The notes under the pieces were generated by a model. The model had not been told where the DNA came from. It did not search any database and was given only the letters and a program-made list of their open reading frames with translations. Made by a program: the position numbers and the translations under genes. Positions 44,395-52,234 of a DNA stretch of 64,000 bases are shown piece by piece. Source of the DNA: Planobispora longispora (lineage in GTDB: Bacteria; Actinomycetota; Actinomycetes; Streptosporangiales; Streptosporangiaceae); assembly GCF_016863135.1 (NCBI RefSeq), contig NZ_BOOH01000001.1, positions 62,001 through 126,000 on the forward strand, in the 5' to 3' direction. Within the stretch, counting starts at the first letter, position 1. Each line of letters starts with the position of its first letter.

Positions 44395-45135
44395 ATGCAG
44401 CATCCCCTCACCGCCCCGCCGCTCCCCGAGCGGATCCGCACGCTCGCCGCCGTCGCCGTCCCGAGCCACGTCTCCCTGGCCGGCACGAATCTGCCGGCCA
44501 GGCCGGCCCGCGGCGGCGTCGACGGCGCCGGACGCCCGATCCTGCTGGTCATGCCGGGAGACCCGCTGCACGGGGCGGAGGACGAGCCGGTGGTGACCGT
44601 GGACCTGACCGCGAGCCGCTCGCTCGACGGCCGCGAGCTCTCGCGCGGGCTGCTCAAAGTGCAGGGCTGGGCGCAGGCCGTACCGGCCGGGGAACTGCGC
44701 GCGACCGCGATCGCGATCGCCGAGCGCTGCCCGGACGAGGCGTTGTTCGAGGCCCTGGAGGACCCGGAGGGCACGCACGGGCCGCGCCTGCTCCGGGTGG
44801 ACGTCGGGCAGGTGGTCTATCTCACCGGCACCGAGTCGGGCGTCCTGGACGCCGAGGAGTATCTCGACGCGGCGCCCGACCCCCTGCTGGCCGACGCCGA
44901 ACGGATGATCCGGCACGTCAACGGCGCGCACCGGGACCGGCTGGTGGCGGCGCTGTGCGCCCTGCTGCCCTCCCCCGTCACCGACGCCTGGCTGTGGGAG
45001 CTGGACCGCTTCGGCGTCACCGTCCGCTCCGGCGGCCTCGACCAGCCCACCCTGATCCGCCTGCCGTGGCCCGAGCCGATCACCGACGTCTGCTCCCTGG
45101 AGACGGCCCTGCACTGCCTGCTCTGCCACCGCTGA
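44395..45135 (+). CDS. DUF2470 domain protein, heme-utilisation (HugZ)-like
   Basis: A 246-residue protein with a split-barrel N-terminal half (residues 10-150, VPSHVSLAGTNLP, ILLVMPGDPLHG) and a C-terminal DUF2470 domain (residues 160-245, ADAERMIRHVNGAHRDRLVAAL, FGVTVRS). The combination is that of HugZ-like heme-iron utilisation proteins. AAGGAGAG precedes ATG 44395. The iron box 38 bases upstream fits control by iron supply. Confidence 0.85.
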   Translation: MQHPLTAPPLPERIRTLAAVAVPSHVSLAGTNLPARPARGGVDGAGRPILLVMPGDPLHGAEDEPVVTVDLTASRSLDGRELSRGLLKVQGWAQAVPAGELRATAIAIAERCPDEALFEALEDPEGTHGPRLLRVDVGQVVYLTGTESGVLDAEEYLDAAPDPLLADAERMIRHVNGAHRDRLVAALCALLPSPVTDAWLWELDRFGVTVRSGGLDQPTLIRLPWPEPITDVCSLETALHCLLCHR

Positions 45136-45254
45136 GCGCGGAAAACCGGCGGGGCGATATCGCGGAAATACAGGCGGTATCGCGCGGCATCACGGGAATA
45201 CGGTGGCGCGGCCGGAGAACACGTGGGAACAATCGCCGAACGCCCCACGATGAA

Positions 45255-45851
45255 TTATTCCGGGAGCGAAATCTCATTCCTGCGCATCACCTCGTCGGTG
45301 GTGCGGATGACATGGTCGACGAATCCGTAGTCTCTGGCCTCCGTGGCGGTGAACCAGCGGTCGCGGTCCCAGTCCTCCTCGACGCGTTCGAGGGACTGGC
45401 CGGTGTGGAAGGCGATCCGCTCGCGCATCATCTGCTTGGTGTAGAGCATCTGCTCGGCCTGGATCGCGATGTCGGCGGCCGTGCCGCCCAGCCCCCCGGA
45501 GGGCTGGTGCATGATGACCCTGGCGTGCGGGAGCGCGTAACGCTTGCCGGGCGCGCCCGCGCAGAGCAGGAACTGGCCCATCGAGCCCGCGATGCCCATG
45601 GCCACGGTGGCCACGTCGTTGGGGATGTACTGCATCACGTCGTAGATGGCCATCCCGTCCATCACCGAACCGCCCGGCGAGTTGACGTAGAGCCAGATGT
45701 CACGGCGGTCGTCGTGGGCGGACAGCAGCAGCAGCTCCCCGCAGATCCGGTTGGCCGTCTCGCTGTTCACCTCGGATCCCAGCACGACGATCCGGTTGCG
45801 CAGCAGCCGCTGGTAAAGCTGGTCCTCGTATACGGGGTGCGGGCCGGTCAT
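45255..45851 (-). CDS. clpP: ClpP protease subunit (orphan)
   Basis: A 198-residue ClpP-family peptidase with the full triad Ser 90 (GIAGSMGQF), His 115 (IMHQPSGG) and Asp 164 (DRDRWF). The DIWLYVNSPGGSV strand is conserved. ATG 45851 follows AAGGGGG; a GTG 24 bases upstream is less likely. No second clpP or clpX lies nearby, unlike the usual clpP1P2 operon. It is probably an additional ClpP that mixes with or substitutes for the main rings. Confidence 0.92.
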   Translation of the reverse strand: MTGPHPVYEDQLYQRLLRNRIVVLGSEVNSETANRICGELLLLSAHDDRRDIWLYVNSPGGSVMDGMAIYDVMQYIPNDVATVAMGIAGSMGQFLLCAGAPGKRYALPHARVIMHQPSGGLGGTAADIAIQAEQMLYTKQMMRERIAFHTGQSLERVEEDWDRDRWFTATEARDYGFVDHVIRTTDEVMRRNEISLPE

Positions 45852-46174
45852 TCGCGGCCCCCTTTCCTGGTTCACATTCCGGTAAAGCGAATACCTGCGA
45901 CCATAACCCCGCCCGATCCCGTTTCATCATCGCGTTCGCTGTCAGCGCTTTTCGCGGAGAGCGCAGGGAAATCGCTCCCGGCGGCCATTCGGGAGTTCAC
46001 CGCCGCACCCGGGTCATCCCGCCCGGAGCCGGGACGGCGGCGCGGCGCGGCGGCGGGCCGCGGCCGTCCTGACCGCTCGTTTACCCTGCTCACGGGCGTG
46101 CCCTCCGCTCGCGGAAGGCTCCGGCGGGATACAAAGTGCCGCAGGAGGTCGCGGGGCGGCGGACAGGAGGTGGG
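45852..46174. other. Intergenic region between clpP and the GAF kinase
   Basis: A 323-base divergent gap. It holds CGCT-GTC-AGCG (45937-45947), a perfect 11-bp dyad about 90 bases from the clpP start, and nothing I would call a gene. Promoters for both genes must lie here, but no strong boxes are visible. Confidence 0.5.
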
Positions 46175-47461
46175 ATGGAGGGCAAACCGGTGCCGCCCGA
46201 CGAGGGCGATCGGCTGCGCGAGCTGAAGGAACTGGGAGCGCTGGAGGCTCCGCTGGAACCGGATTTCCAGGCCATCTCCGAGCTGGCGGCGTACATCTGC
46301 CGCATGCCCATCGCGCTGGTCAACCTGCTGGGCAGGGACAAGCAGCACTTCCGCGGCCGTACCGGCATCGACTCTCCCGAACTGGACCGGTCGATCGGGT
46401 TCTGCCCGTACGTCGTCTCCGGCCGTCGGCTCCTGGAGGTCCCCGACGCGCTCGCCGATCCGCGTTTCCGGGACGACCCCCTGGTCGCCGGGGAACCGCA
46501 CGTGCGCTACTACCTGGGCGTTCCGATGATCAGCGAGCGGGGCCACGCCCTGGGCACGGTGTGCGTGCTGGACTACCGTCCCCGGAAGCTGGACGCCGAG
46601 CAGCACGACGCCCTGCGCACCCTGGCCGCCCACGCCGGCGCGCTGCTGGAGCTGCACCACCACGCCCGCCAGGCCAGCGAGGTCGCCCGGCGCCTGCAGG
46701 ACGTGGAGGAGCTCAAGCAGCAGTTCCTGCGCAGCGTCAACCACGAGCTGCGCACCCCGCTGACCTCGATCCGCAGCTACCTCCAGCTCATCCGGGACGG
46801 CGGGCTGGACTCGGGCACCGAGCGGAAGTTCCTGGGGGTGATCGAGCGCAACAGCGACCGCCTGCTGAACCTGCTGGACGAGCTGCTGCTCATGGCCAGC
46901 CTCAACGCCCACACCGCCGCCTTCACCCCGACCCGGGTCAACCTGTCCGTCATCGTCCGGCAGGCGGTCGAGACCTCCACCGCCAAGGCGGCCGGCAAGG
47001 ACCAGGTCCTGCGCATCCACGCCCCGGCCGAGGTGGAGGCGTGGGCCGACAGCGGGCGGCTGCACCACGCGCTGGTCCACGTGCTGGACAACGCGGTCAA
47101 GTTCACCCCTTCCGGCGGGCGCATCGACGTCACGGTCACCGCCGAGCCGACGCCCGCCGTGGAGGTCCACGACACCGGGATCGGCATCGCGCCGCAGGAC
47201 GTGGAGCACGTCTTCGAGGACTTCTACCGCGCCGCCGAGGCGGAGCTCCAGGCGATCGGCGGAACCGGAGTGGGCCTGTCCATCGTCCAGAAGATCATCC
47301 AGCTGCACGGCGGGAGGGTCCGGCTGAAGAGCAAGCCGCACGAGGGCACATGCGTGCGCATCACCCTGCCCGCTCCGCCTCCGGGGAGCGTCCCCGAACC
47401 GGACGTTCCCGCATCGCCGCCGGACTTCCCCGGGGCGCCGCCGGACTTCCCCGGGGCGTAG
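46175..47461 (+). CDS. GAF-domain sensor histidine kinase (soluble)
   Basis: A 428-residue kinase with no membrane segment. An N-terminal GAF domain (residues 20-165, RMPIALVNLLGRDKQHFRGR, LGVPMISERGHALGTVCVLD) senses a small molecule or redox state. HisKA has His in SVNHELRTPLTSI near residue 192. The ATPase has boxes HVLDNAVKFTPSG, DTGIGIAPQD and GGTGVGLSIV. The C-terminus has a duplicated PPDFPGA. AGGAGG precedes ATG 46175. No response regulator is adjacent, so it is an orphan kinase. Confidence 0.93.
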   Translation: MEGKPVPPDEGDRLRELKELGALEAPLEPDFQAISELAAYICRMPIALVNLLGRDKQHFRGRTGIDSPELDRSIGFCPYVVSGRRLLEVPDALADPRFRDDPLVAGEPHVRYYLGVPMISERGHALGTVCVLDYRPRKLDAEQHDALRTLAAHAGALLELHHHARQASEVARRLQDVEELKQQFLRSVNHELRTPLTSIRSYLQLIRDGGLDSGTERKFLGVIERNSDRLLNLLDELLLMASLNAHTAAFTPTRVNLSVIVRQAVETSTAKAAGKDQVLRIHAPAEVEAWADSGRLHHALVHVLDNAVKFTPSGGRIDVTVTAEPTPAVEVHDTGIGIAPQDVEHVFEDFYRAAEAELQAIGGTGVGLSIVQKIIQLHGGRVRLKSKPHEGTCVRITLPAPPPGSVPEPDVPASPPDFPGAPPDFPGA

Positions 47462-47496
47462 GGGGAGTCCGGCGGTCCGCGCTCCCGCCGCCCGGC

Positions 47497-47970
47497 CTAC
47501 TGCTTGGCGCTCGGCACGGCCAGCGGCTCGTCCGGGGCCTTCCCCTTGGCCTTGGCCATCTGGTCGCTGAGCTCCTGGAGCCGGTTACGGCCCATCGCCT
47601 TGCGCACCTCGGGGAACCACTCGTTCTCCTCCTCCTCGACGTGGTGGCGGACGTTCTCCATGAGAACGGTGACCTTGGCGTCGAACCGCTCGTCCCGCGG
47701 GTCCAGGTTCTTGAGCTCCGACAACATCCACACCACCACGTGGTGCTCCTCGATGCTCTCCAGGACGTGCTCGGAGACCTCCGGCGCCTCCGCGCGGACG
47801 GTGGGGTAGAAGATCTCCTCCTCGATGTAGGTGTGCGCGGTCAGCTCCTCGATGATCTGGTCGACGAGCTTGCGCTTCTCGGCGTAGGCGTCCTCGCCCG
47901 CCTTCTCGAACTGCTTGAACAGCTTCTCGACGGTCTTGTGGTCTTCCTTCAGGAGCACGATGGCGTCCAC
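47497..47970 (-). CDS. Hemerythrin (HHE) domain protein
   Basis: A 157-residue helical protein, starting at GTG 47970 (VDAIVLLKEDHKTVEKLF) behind GAGGAG. Metal ligands are in EDHKTV, LTAHTYIEEEIFYP, EEHHVVV and RHHVEEEENEWFPEV. A Lys-rich tail follows. It lies 44 bases after the alcohol dehydrogenase stop and is probably in the same transcription unit. This supports a shared stress-related promoter. Confidence 0.9.
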   Translation of the reverse strand: MDAIVLLKEDHKTVEKLFKQFEKAGEDAYAEKRKLVDQIIEELTAHTYIEEEIFYPTVRAEAPEVSEHVLESIEEHHVVVWMLSELKNLDPRDERFDAKVTVLMENVRHHVEEEENEWFPEVRKAMGRNRLQELSDQMAKAKGKAPDEPLAVPSAKQ

Positions 47971-48014
47971 GATGTTCCTCTCCTCGGGTCCCTTCTCGGG
48001 GGCCGTGTGCGAAA

Positions 48015-49196
48015 TCAGGGATTGAGCAGGACCTTGACGGCCCCGTCGCGTTTCTTCTGGAAGATCTCGTAGCCGTGCGGGGCCTGCTCCAGGGGGAACC
48101 GGTGGGTGGCCAGGTCCATGACCCCGAGCGGGTCGGAGTCGTCGGTCACCAGCGGCATCAGGTCGTCGATCCAGCGCTTGACGTGGGCCTGGCCCATGCG
48201 CAGGGTGACGCCCTTGTCGAAGAGCCTGAGCATCGGCATCGGGTCGGCCATGCCGCCGTAGACGCCGCTGATCGAGATCGTGCCGCCGCGCCGCACGGTG
48301 TCGATGCACTGGTACAGGGCGGCCAGCCGGTCCACGCCCGCGTTCGTCATCAGCGGGGCGGCGATGGCGTCGGGCAGCAGACCGGTGAGCGTCTGGGTGA
48401 ACTTGGCGACCGGTGAACCGTGCGCCTCCATGCCGACGGCGTCGATGACGGAGTCGGTGCCGCGGCCGCCGGTCAGCTCGCGGACCGCCTCGGGGACGTT
48501 GTCGGTCACCGAGGCGTCCAGCACCTCGACGCCGTGCCGGCGCGCCATCGCCAGCCGCTCCTGGACGCCGTCCACGCCGATCACCCGGTAGCCGAGGTGC
48601 TTGGCGATGCGGGCGGTCATCTGGCCGATCGGGCCGAGGCCGAAGACCGTGACGCTGCCGCCGTCGGGGATGTCGGCGTAGGCCACCGCCTGCCAGGAGG
48701 TGGGCAGCACGTCCGACAGGTAGACGAACCGCTCGTCGGGCGGGCCCTCGGGCACCTTGACGGGGCCGAACTGGGCCTGCGGGACCCGCAGGTACTCCGC
48801 CTGGCCGCCGGCGACCTCGCCGTACAGCTTGGTGTAGCCGAACAGGGCCGCGCCCATGCCGTGGTCGCGGACCTGGGTGGTCTCGCACTGGGCGTACAGC
48901 TTCATCCCGCACATGTGGCAGTGGCCGCAGGAGATGTTGAACGGGATGACGACCCGGTCACCGGGCTTGATGTGCCCGACGTCCGCGCCGACCTCCTGGA
49001 CGATCCCCATCGGCTCGTGCCCGAGGATGTCGCCCGCCCCGATGAAGGGGCCCAGGACCTCGTACAGGTGCAGGTCGGAGCCGCAGATCGCGGTGGTGGT
49101 GACCTTGATGATCGCGTCGGTCGGCTCCTTGATCGCGGGGTCGGAGACCTCCTCGACCCGCACGTCGCGCTTTCCATGCCAGGTGACGGCCCTCAT
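48015..49196 (-). CDS. Zinc-dependent alcohol dehydrogenase (formaldehyde dehydrogenase-like)
   Basis: A 393-residue medium-chain dehydrogenase. Catalytic zinc ligands are Cys 38 and His 60/Glu 61 (GHEP). Structural zinc Cys are at 90, 93, 96 and 104 (SCGHCHMCG...QC). The NAD-binding motif is GLGPIGQM. The long insert and C-terminus match glutathione-independent formaldehyde dehydrogenase-type members. GGAGAC precedes ATG 49196. It is first in an operon with a hemerythrin. A GTTT-N14-GGGTAG promoter match lies just upstream. Confidence 0.92.
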   Translation of the reverse strand: MRAVTWHGKRDVRVEEVSDPAIKEPTDAIIKVTTTAICGSDLHLYEVLGPFIGAGDILGHEPMGIVQEVGADVGHIKPGDRVVIPFNISCGHCHMCGMKLYAQCETTQVRDHGMGAALFGYTKLYGEVAGGQAEYLRVPQAQFGPVKVPEGPPDERFVYLSDVLPTSWQAVAYADIPDGGSVTVFGLGPIGQMTARIAKHLGYRVIGVDGVQERLAMARRHGVEVLDASVTDNVPEAVRELTGGRGTDSVIDAVGMEAHGSPVAKFTQTLTGLLPDAIAAPLMTNAGVDRLAALYQCIDTVRRGGTISISGVYGGMADPMPMLRLFDKGVTLRMGQAHVKRWIDDLMPLVTDDSDPLGVMDLATHRFPLEQAPHGYEIFQKKRDGAVKVLLNP

Positions 49197-49239
49197 GGCC
49201 TGTCTCCTCTCCGATCCGATGAGCCCGAAAGGAGACCGT

Positions 49240-49263
49240 CTACCCGCCCCCGGGCGGGCAAAC
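49240..49263 (-). promoter_or_regulatory. SigB-like promoter match for the dehydrogenase
   Basis: On the minus strand GTTT (49263-49260), a 14-base spacer and GGGTAG (49245-49240) match the stress-sigma pattern, about 44 bases before the ATG. The same segment contains a CCCGCC-CCCG-GGCGGG hairpin (49243-49258) that could instead terminate the upstream oxidoreductase gene. Confidence 0.45.
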
Positions 49264-49275
49264 GGTCGCGAACGT

Positions 49276-50229
49276 TCAGCGCAGGCGGGGCAGGACCTGC
49301 TCGGCGTAGAAGTCGAAGAAGGCGTCCTGCTCCTCGCCGATCTGGCTGATGTAGACCTCGTCGAATCCGGCGTCGAGGTACTGCTTGATCGCCTGGACGT
49401 GGACCTCGGGGTCGGGCCCGCACGGCGAGCCCTTGCTGGCCTCCTCCTCGGTGACCATCTGCGCGAGCTGCTCGAAGTGCCGGGGGAGCGGGAGCAGCTG
49501 GGCCGCCTCGCCCTGGATGCCCTGGGTGGGCCAGAGCCGGTGCACGGTCTTGCGGGCGGTGGCCTCGTCGGCGGCGTAGCAGACCTTCAGGCCGCCCTGC
49601 ACGGGCTTGCCCGACCCGCCCGAGGTGCGGAACTTCCCGACCATCTCCGCCGACGGGCCGGTGGTCATGTAGCCGTCGGCGACGCGCCCGGCCAGCTCCA
49701 CCGACTTGTCCCCGAAACCGGACATGTAGATGGGGGGCGGCTCGTCGGGCAGCGTGTAGATGCGGGCGGTGTCGACGTCGTAGTGCTCGCCCCGGTGGGT
49801 CACGAGCTTGCCGCTCCACAGCTCCCGCATGATCTCGATGGCCTCTTCCAGCATCTCCAGGCGCTCCTCGGCCGGGGGCCAGCGGGAGTCGACGATGTGC
49901 TCGTTGAGCGCCTCACCGGTGCCGACGCCGAGCCGGAAGCGGCCGTCGGTCAGGACCGCGCTGGTGGCGGCGGCCTGGGCGATGATCACCGGGTGGATGC
50001 GGACCAGCGGGCAGGTGACCGCGGTGGTGATGGGCAGCGAGGTCGCCTCGGCGATGGCGCCGATCACCGACCAGACGAAGGGGCTCTGCCCCTGCTCGTC
50101 CAGCCAGGGGTGGAAGTGGTCGGAGATCCACAGGCCCTCGAACCCGGCCTGCTCGGCGAGCTTCGCCTGACGCACCAGCTCCTTGGGTCCGTGCTCCTCA
50201 CTTGACAGGAAATATCCAAATTTGGCCAC
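49276..50229 (-). CDS. F420-dependent luciferase-like oxidoreductase (TIGR03557-like)
   Basis: A 317-residue TIM-barrel enzyme related to F420-dependent glucose-6-phosphate dehydrogenase: KFGYFLSSEEHGPKELV start, LWISDHFHPWLDEQGQSPFVW with the conserved His/Trp, TCPLVRIHPVIIAQAAAT, and VGTGEALNEHI. Members oxidise or reduce with F420. The substrate is unknown. GTG 50229 is set by AAGGAGG 4 bases upstream; a longer frame upstream is non-coding. A perfect GTTT-N14-GGGTAT lies 37 bases further up. Confidence 0.92.
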   Translation of the reverse strand: MAKFGYFLSSEEHGPKELVRQAKLAEQAGFEGLWISDHFHPWLDEQGQSPFVWSVIGAIAEATSLPITTAVTCPLVRIHPVIIAQAAATSAVLTDGRFRLGVGTGEALNEHIVDSRWPPAEERLEMLEEAIEIMRELWSGKLVTHRGEHYDVDTARIYTLPDEPPPIYMSGFGDKSVELAGRVADGYMTTGPSAEMVGKFRTSGGSGKPVQGGLKVCYAADEATARKTVHRLWPTQGIQGEAAQLLPLPRHFEQLAQMVTEEEASKGSPCGPDPEVHVQAIKQYLDAGFDEVYISQIGEEQDAFFDFYAEQVLPRLR

Positions 50230-50265
50230 ACTTACCTCCTTGGCGTGAGCTGCACGGACTTCTCC

Positions 50266-50289
50266 ATACCCCTCGTGAAAAGGCCAAAC
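50266..50289 (-). promoter_or_regulatory. SigB-like promoter for the F420 oxidoreductase
   Basis: On the minus strand GTTT (50289-50286), exactly 14 bases, and GGGTAT (50271-50266) match the actinobacterial SigB-type consensus. The expected transcript start is about 30 bases before the GTG at 50229. Confidence 0.65.
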
Positions 50290-50413
50290 AGACCACCCTC
50301 GCCGGGGCGGCTCCCCGGCGGCGCAGGCTTCCCCCTCGCCACACGTGGCCGCGCCCGTCCGCGATCCGGGCCGCTCCGCCGTCCCGCGATCGGCCCGCCG
50401 AGCCCGATAACCA

Positions 50414-50427
50414 GGGGATGAATCCCC
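50414..50427. promoter_or_regulatory. 14-bp palindrome GGGGATGAATCCCC
   Basis: Perfect arms GGGGAT and ATCCCC flank a GA centre, 130 bases before the STAS gene. It may be an operator. No regulator can be assigned. Confidence 0.4.
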
Positions 50428-50557
50428 TCGTATCACCCCATGACGGTCGCCCAACCTTGTGCCGCCACCACTCCAGGGGCGAGACTGGGGCCAGGCGCGT
50501 GGGCGGGCCCGGAGATGCCAGGACCCCGCGATCATGTCGCCGTTCTGGAGTTCACCC

Positions 50558-50929
50558 ATGTCAATGGAGATCAGCAGGGAGCGCTGTAACGACTTCACCG
50601 TCATCACGATCATCGGAGAAGTCGACAAAACAGAGGAAGCCCTGCTCAGCGAGCAGATCGATGAGGCGTTCGCGGCCGATCGGCCACGCCTGCTCTTCGA
50701 TCTGTCGTCCATGGACTTCATAGACTCGTCCGGTCTGCGGCTGCTGGTGCAGGCCTCCAGCAGGGCCCACCGCTGCGGCGGCACCTGCGCCCTGTGCTGC
50801 CTCAACCCCGTTCCACGCCGGATCATGCGGCTGACCGGCCTCGACGCCGCCTTCGACGTCTATCCCACACTCAAGGACGCTCTCGCCCAGCGGCGGGCCG
50901 AGAGCCTCGCCTCGGTCGACCTGGCCTGA
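50558..50929 (+). CDS. STAS-domain anti-sigma factor antagonist
   Basis: A 123-residue STAS protein of the RsbV/SpoIIAA type. The phospho-acceptor Ser lies in MDFIDSSGLRLLV near residue 57, following the strand RLLFDLS. It would bind an anti-sigma kinase when unphosphorylated and so free a stress sigma factor. ATG 50558 follows GGAG at good spacing. It sits within the stress island of SigB-like promoters. The cognate anti-sigma factor is not in the window. Three Cys in GTCALCCLNP are unusual. Confidence 0.92.
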   Translation: MSMEISRERCNDFTVITIIGEVDKTEEALLSEQIDEAFAADRPRLLFDLSSMDFIDSSGLRLLVQASSRAHRCGGTCALCCLNPVPRRIMRLTGLDAAFDVYPTLKDALAQRRAESLASVDLA

Positions 50930-50983
50930 CCGCCTCACGCGACGGCCAGGATTCACCCGCCCCTCCCGGGGCATCGGGCTGGT

Positions 50984-52042
50984 ATGCGTGTAACCATCGT
51001 CGGCGCGACCGGCAACGTGGGCACGAGTGTGGTCTCCTCCCTCGTGGCCGACAGCAGCGTCACATCCGTTCTCGGCCTCGCCCGCCGGCTGCCCGGCTGG
51101 CATCCGGAGAAGACCGAGTGGCGCGCCGTGGACGTCTCCACGGCCTCCACCGGCGACCTCGCCCCGCACTTCGAGGGCTCGGACGCGGTCGTCCACCTGG
51201 CCTGGCTCTTCCAGCCGACCCGGGACCCGGTGACGACCTGGCACGCCAACGTGCTGGGCAGCCTCCGGGTCTTCGCGGCGGCGGCCCGGGCCAAGGTCCC
51301 CGCCCTGGTGTACGGCTCCTCGGTCGGCGCCTACTCCCCCGGCCCGAAGGACCGCCCCGTCACCGAGGACTGGCCCACCCACGGCTGGCCCGGCGCCGCC
51401 TACGGGCGGGAGAAGGCCTACGTGGAGCGGGCGCTCGACTCCTTCGAGCGGGACCATCCGGACATCCGGGTGGTACGGCTCCGCCCCGGCTTCATCTTCA
51501 AGCGGGAGGCGGCGACCGAGCAGCGGAGGCTGTTCGGCGGGCCGTTCCTGCCGCAGCGGCTGATCAGGCCCGGCCTGATCCCCGTCGTCCCCGACATCCC
51601 CCGCCTCCGGTTCCAGGCGGTCCACGGCGACGACATCGGCGAGGCCTACCGCCTGGCGGTCACCGGACGGGACTCGGGCGCCTTCAACATCGCCGCGGGG
51701 CCGGTGATCGACCCCGCGACGCTGGCCGAGATCCTCGGCGCCCGCCGGCTGCCCGTCCCGGCCGGGCTGGTGCGGGGCGCCGCGGCCGCCGCCTGGCGCA
51801 TGCGCCTGGTGCCCGCCGCCCCGGAGCTGTTCGACATGCTGCTCGCCATGCCGGTCATGGACTGTTCCCGGGCCCGTGACGAGCTCGGCTGGCGGCCCCG
51901 GCACTCCGCGGCCGACGCCCTCCGCGACCTGCTGGAGGGCCTGCGGACCGTGGCGGGCATGGACACCCCGCCGCTGTCCCCGGCGACCGGCGGTCCCGCG
52001 CGGGCCGGGGAGCTGGCCAGTGGAGTCGGCGCGCGGCCGTGA
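50984..52042 (+). CDS. NAD(P)-dependent epimerase/dehydratase-family protein
   Basis: A 352-residue extended SDR protein. The glycine motif VGATGNVGTSV is near residue 4, the catalytic Ser in YGSSVGAY, and Tyr/Lys in AYGREKAYVE (YxxxK). The C-terminal half carries the substrate domain. It resembles sugar-nucleotide epimerases of unassigned substrate. It lies 54 bases after the STAS gene and may be co-transcribed. The start has a poor site, but there is no better one. Confidence 0.85.
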   Translation: MRVTIVGATGNVGTSVVSSLVADSSVTSVLGLARRLPGWHPEKTEWRAVDVSTASTGDLAPHFEGSDAVVHLAWLFQPTRDPVTTWHANVLGSLRVFAAAARAKVPALVYGSSVGAYSPGPKDRPVTEDWPTHGWPGAAYGREKAYVERALDSFERDHPDIRVVRLRPGFIFKREAATEQRRLFGGPFLPQRLIRPGLIPVVPDIPRLRFQAVHGDDIGEAYRLAVTGRDSGAFNIAAGPVIDPATLAEILGARRLPVPAGLVRGAAAAAWRMRLVPAAPELFDMLLAMPVMDCSRARDELGWRPRHSAADALRDLLEGLRTVAGMDTPPLSPATGGPARAGELASGVGARP

Positions 52043-52160
52043 CGCGGGAGAGCCTCCGGGGCCGCGGTGAGGTTCCGGGTCTCCCCGGACTCCCGGGCTC
52101 CCCGGCTTTCACGGGGAGCCTCCGGGCCCGGCGGCGGACGGGATCGGATCCCGGCTCTCC

Positions 52161-52184
52161 GTTTCTCCGGCGCCTGACGGGTAT
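52161..52184 (+). promoter_or_regulatory. SigB-like promoter for katE
   Basis: GTTT (52161-52164), exactly 14 bases, then GGGTAT (52179-52184). The expected start of transcription is near 52191, giving a leader of about 44 bases to the catalase ATG. Confidence 0.72.
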
Positions 52185-52234
52185 GCCGCCCGGTGGGCGG
52201 GGCTCTCCCGCCCGGACACGCACCAGGAGGCTCG

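Larger units (their letters stand above)
50230..50557. other. Divergent intergenic region with promoter and palindrome
   Basis: 328 bases between the F420 oxidoreductase (-) and the STAS gene (+). It contains the SigB-like promoter at 50266-50289 and the palindrome GGGGAT-GA-ATCCCC at 50414-50427. No coding frame is convincing here. Confidence 0.6.

Noticed and set aside
45937-45947. CGCT-GTC-AGCG dyad as a ClgR box for clpP
   Set aside because: The spacing and flanks do not clearly match the ClgR consensus as I remember it, so it is noted only as a dyad.
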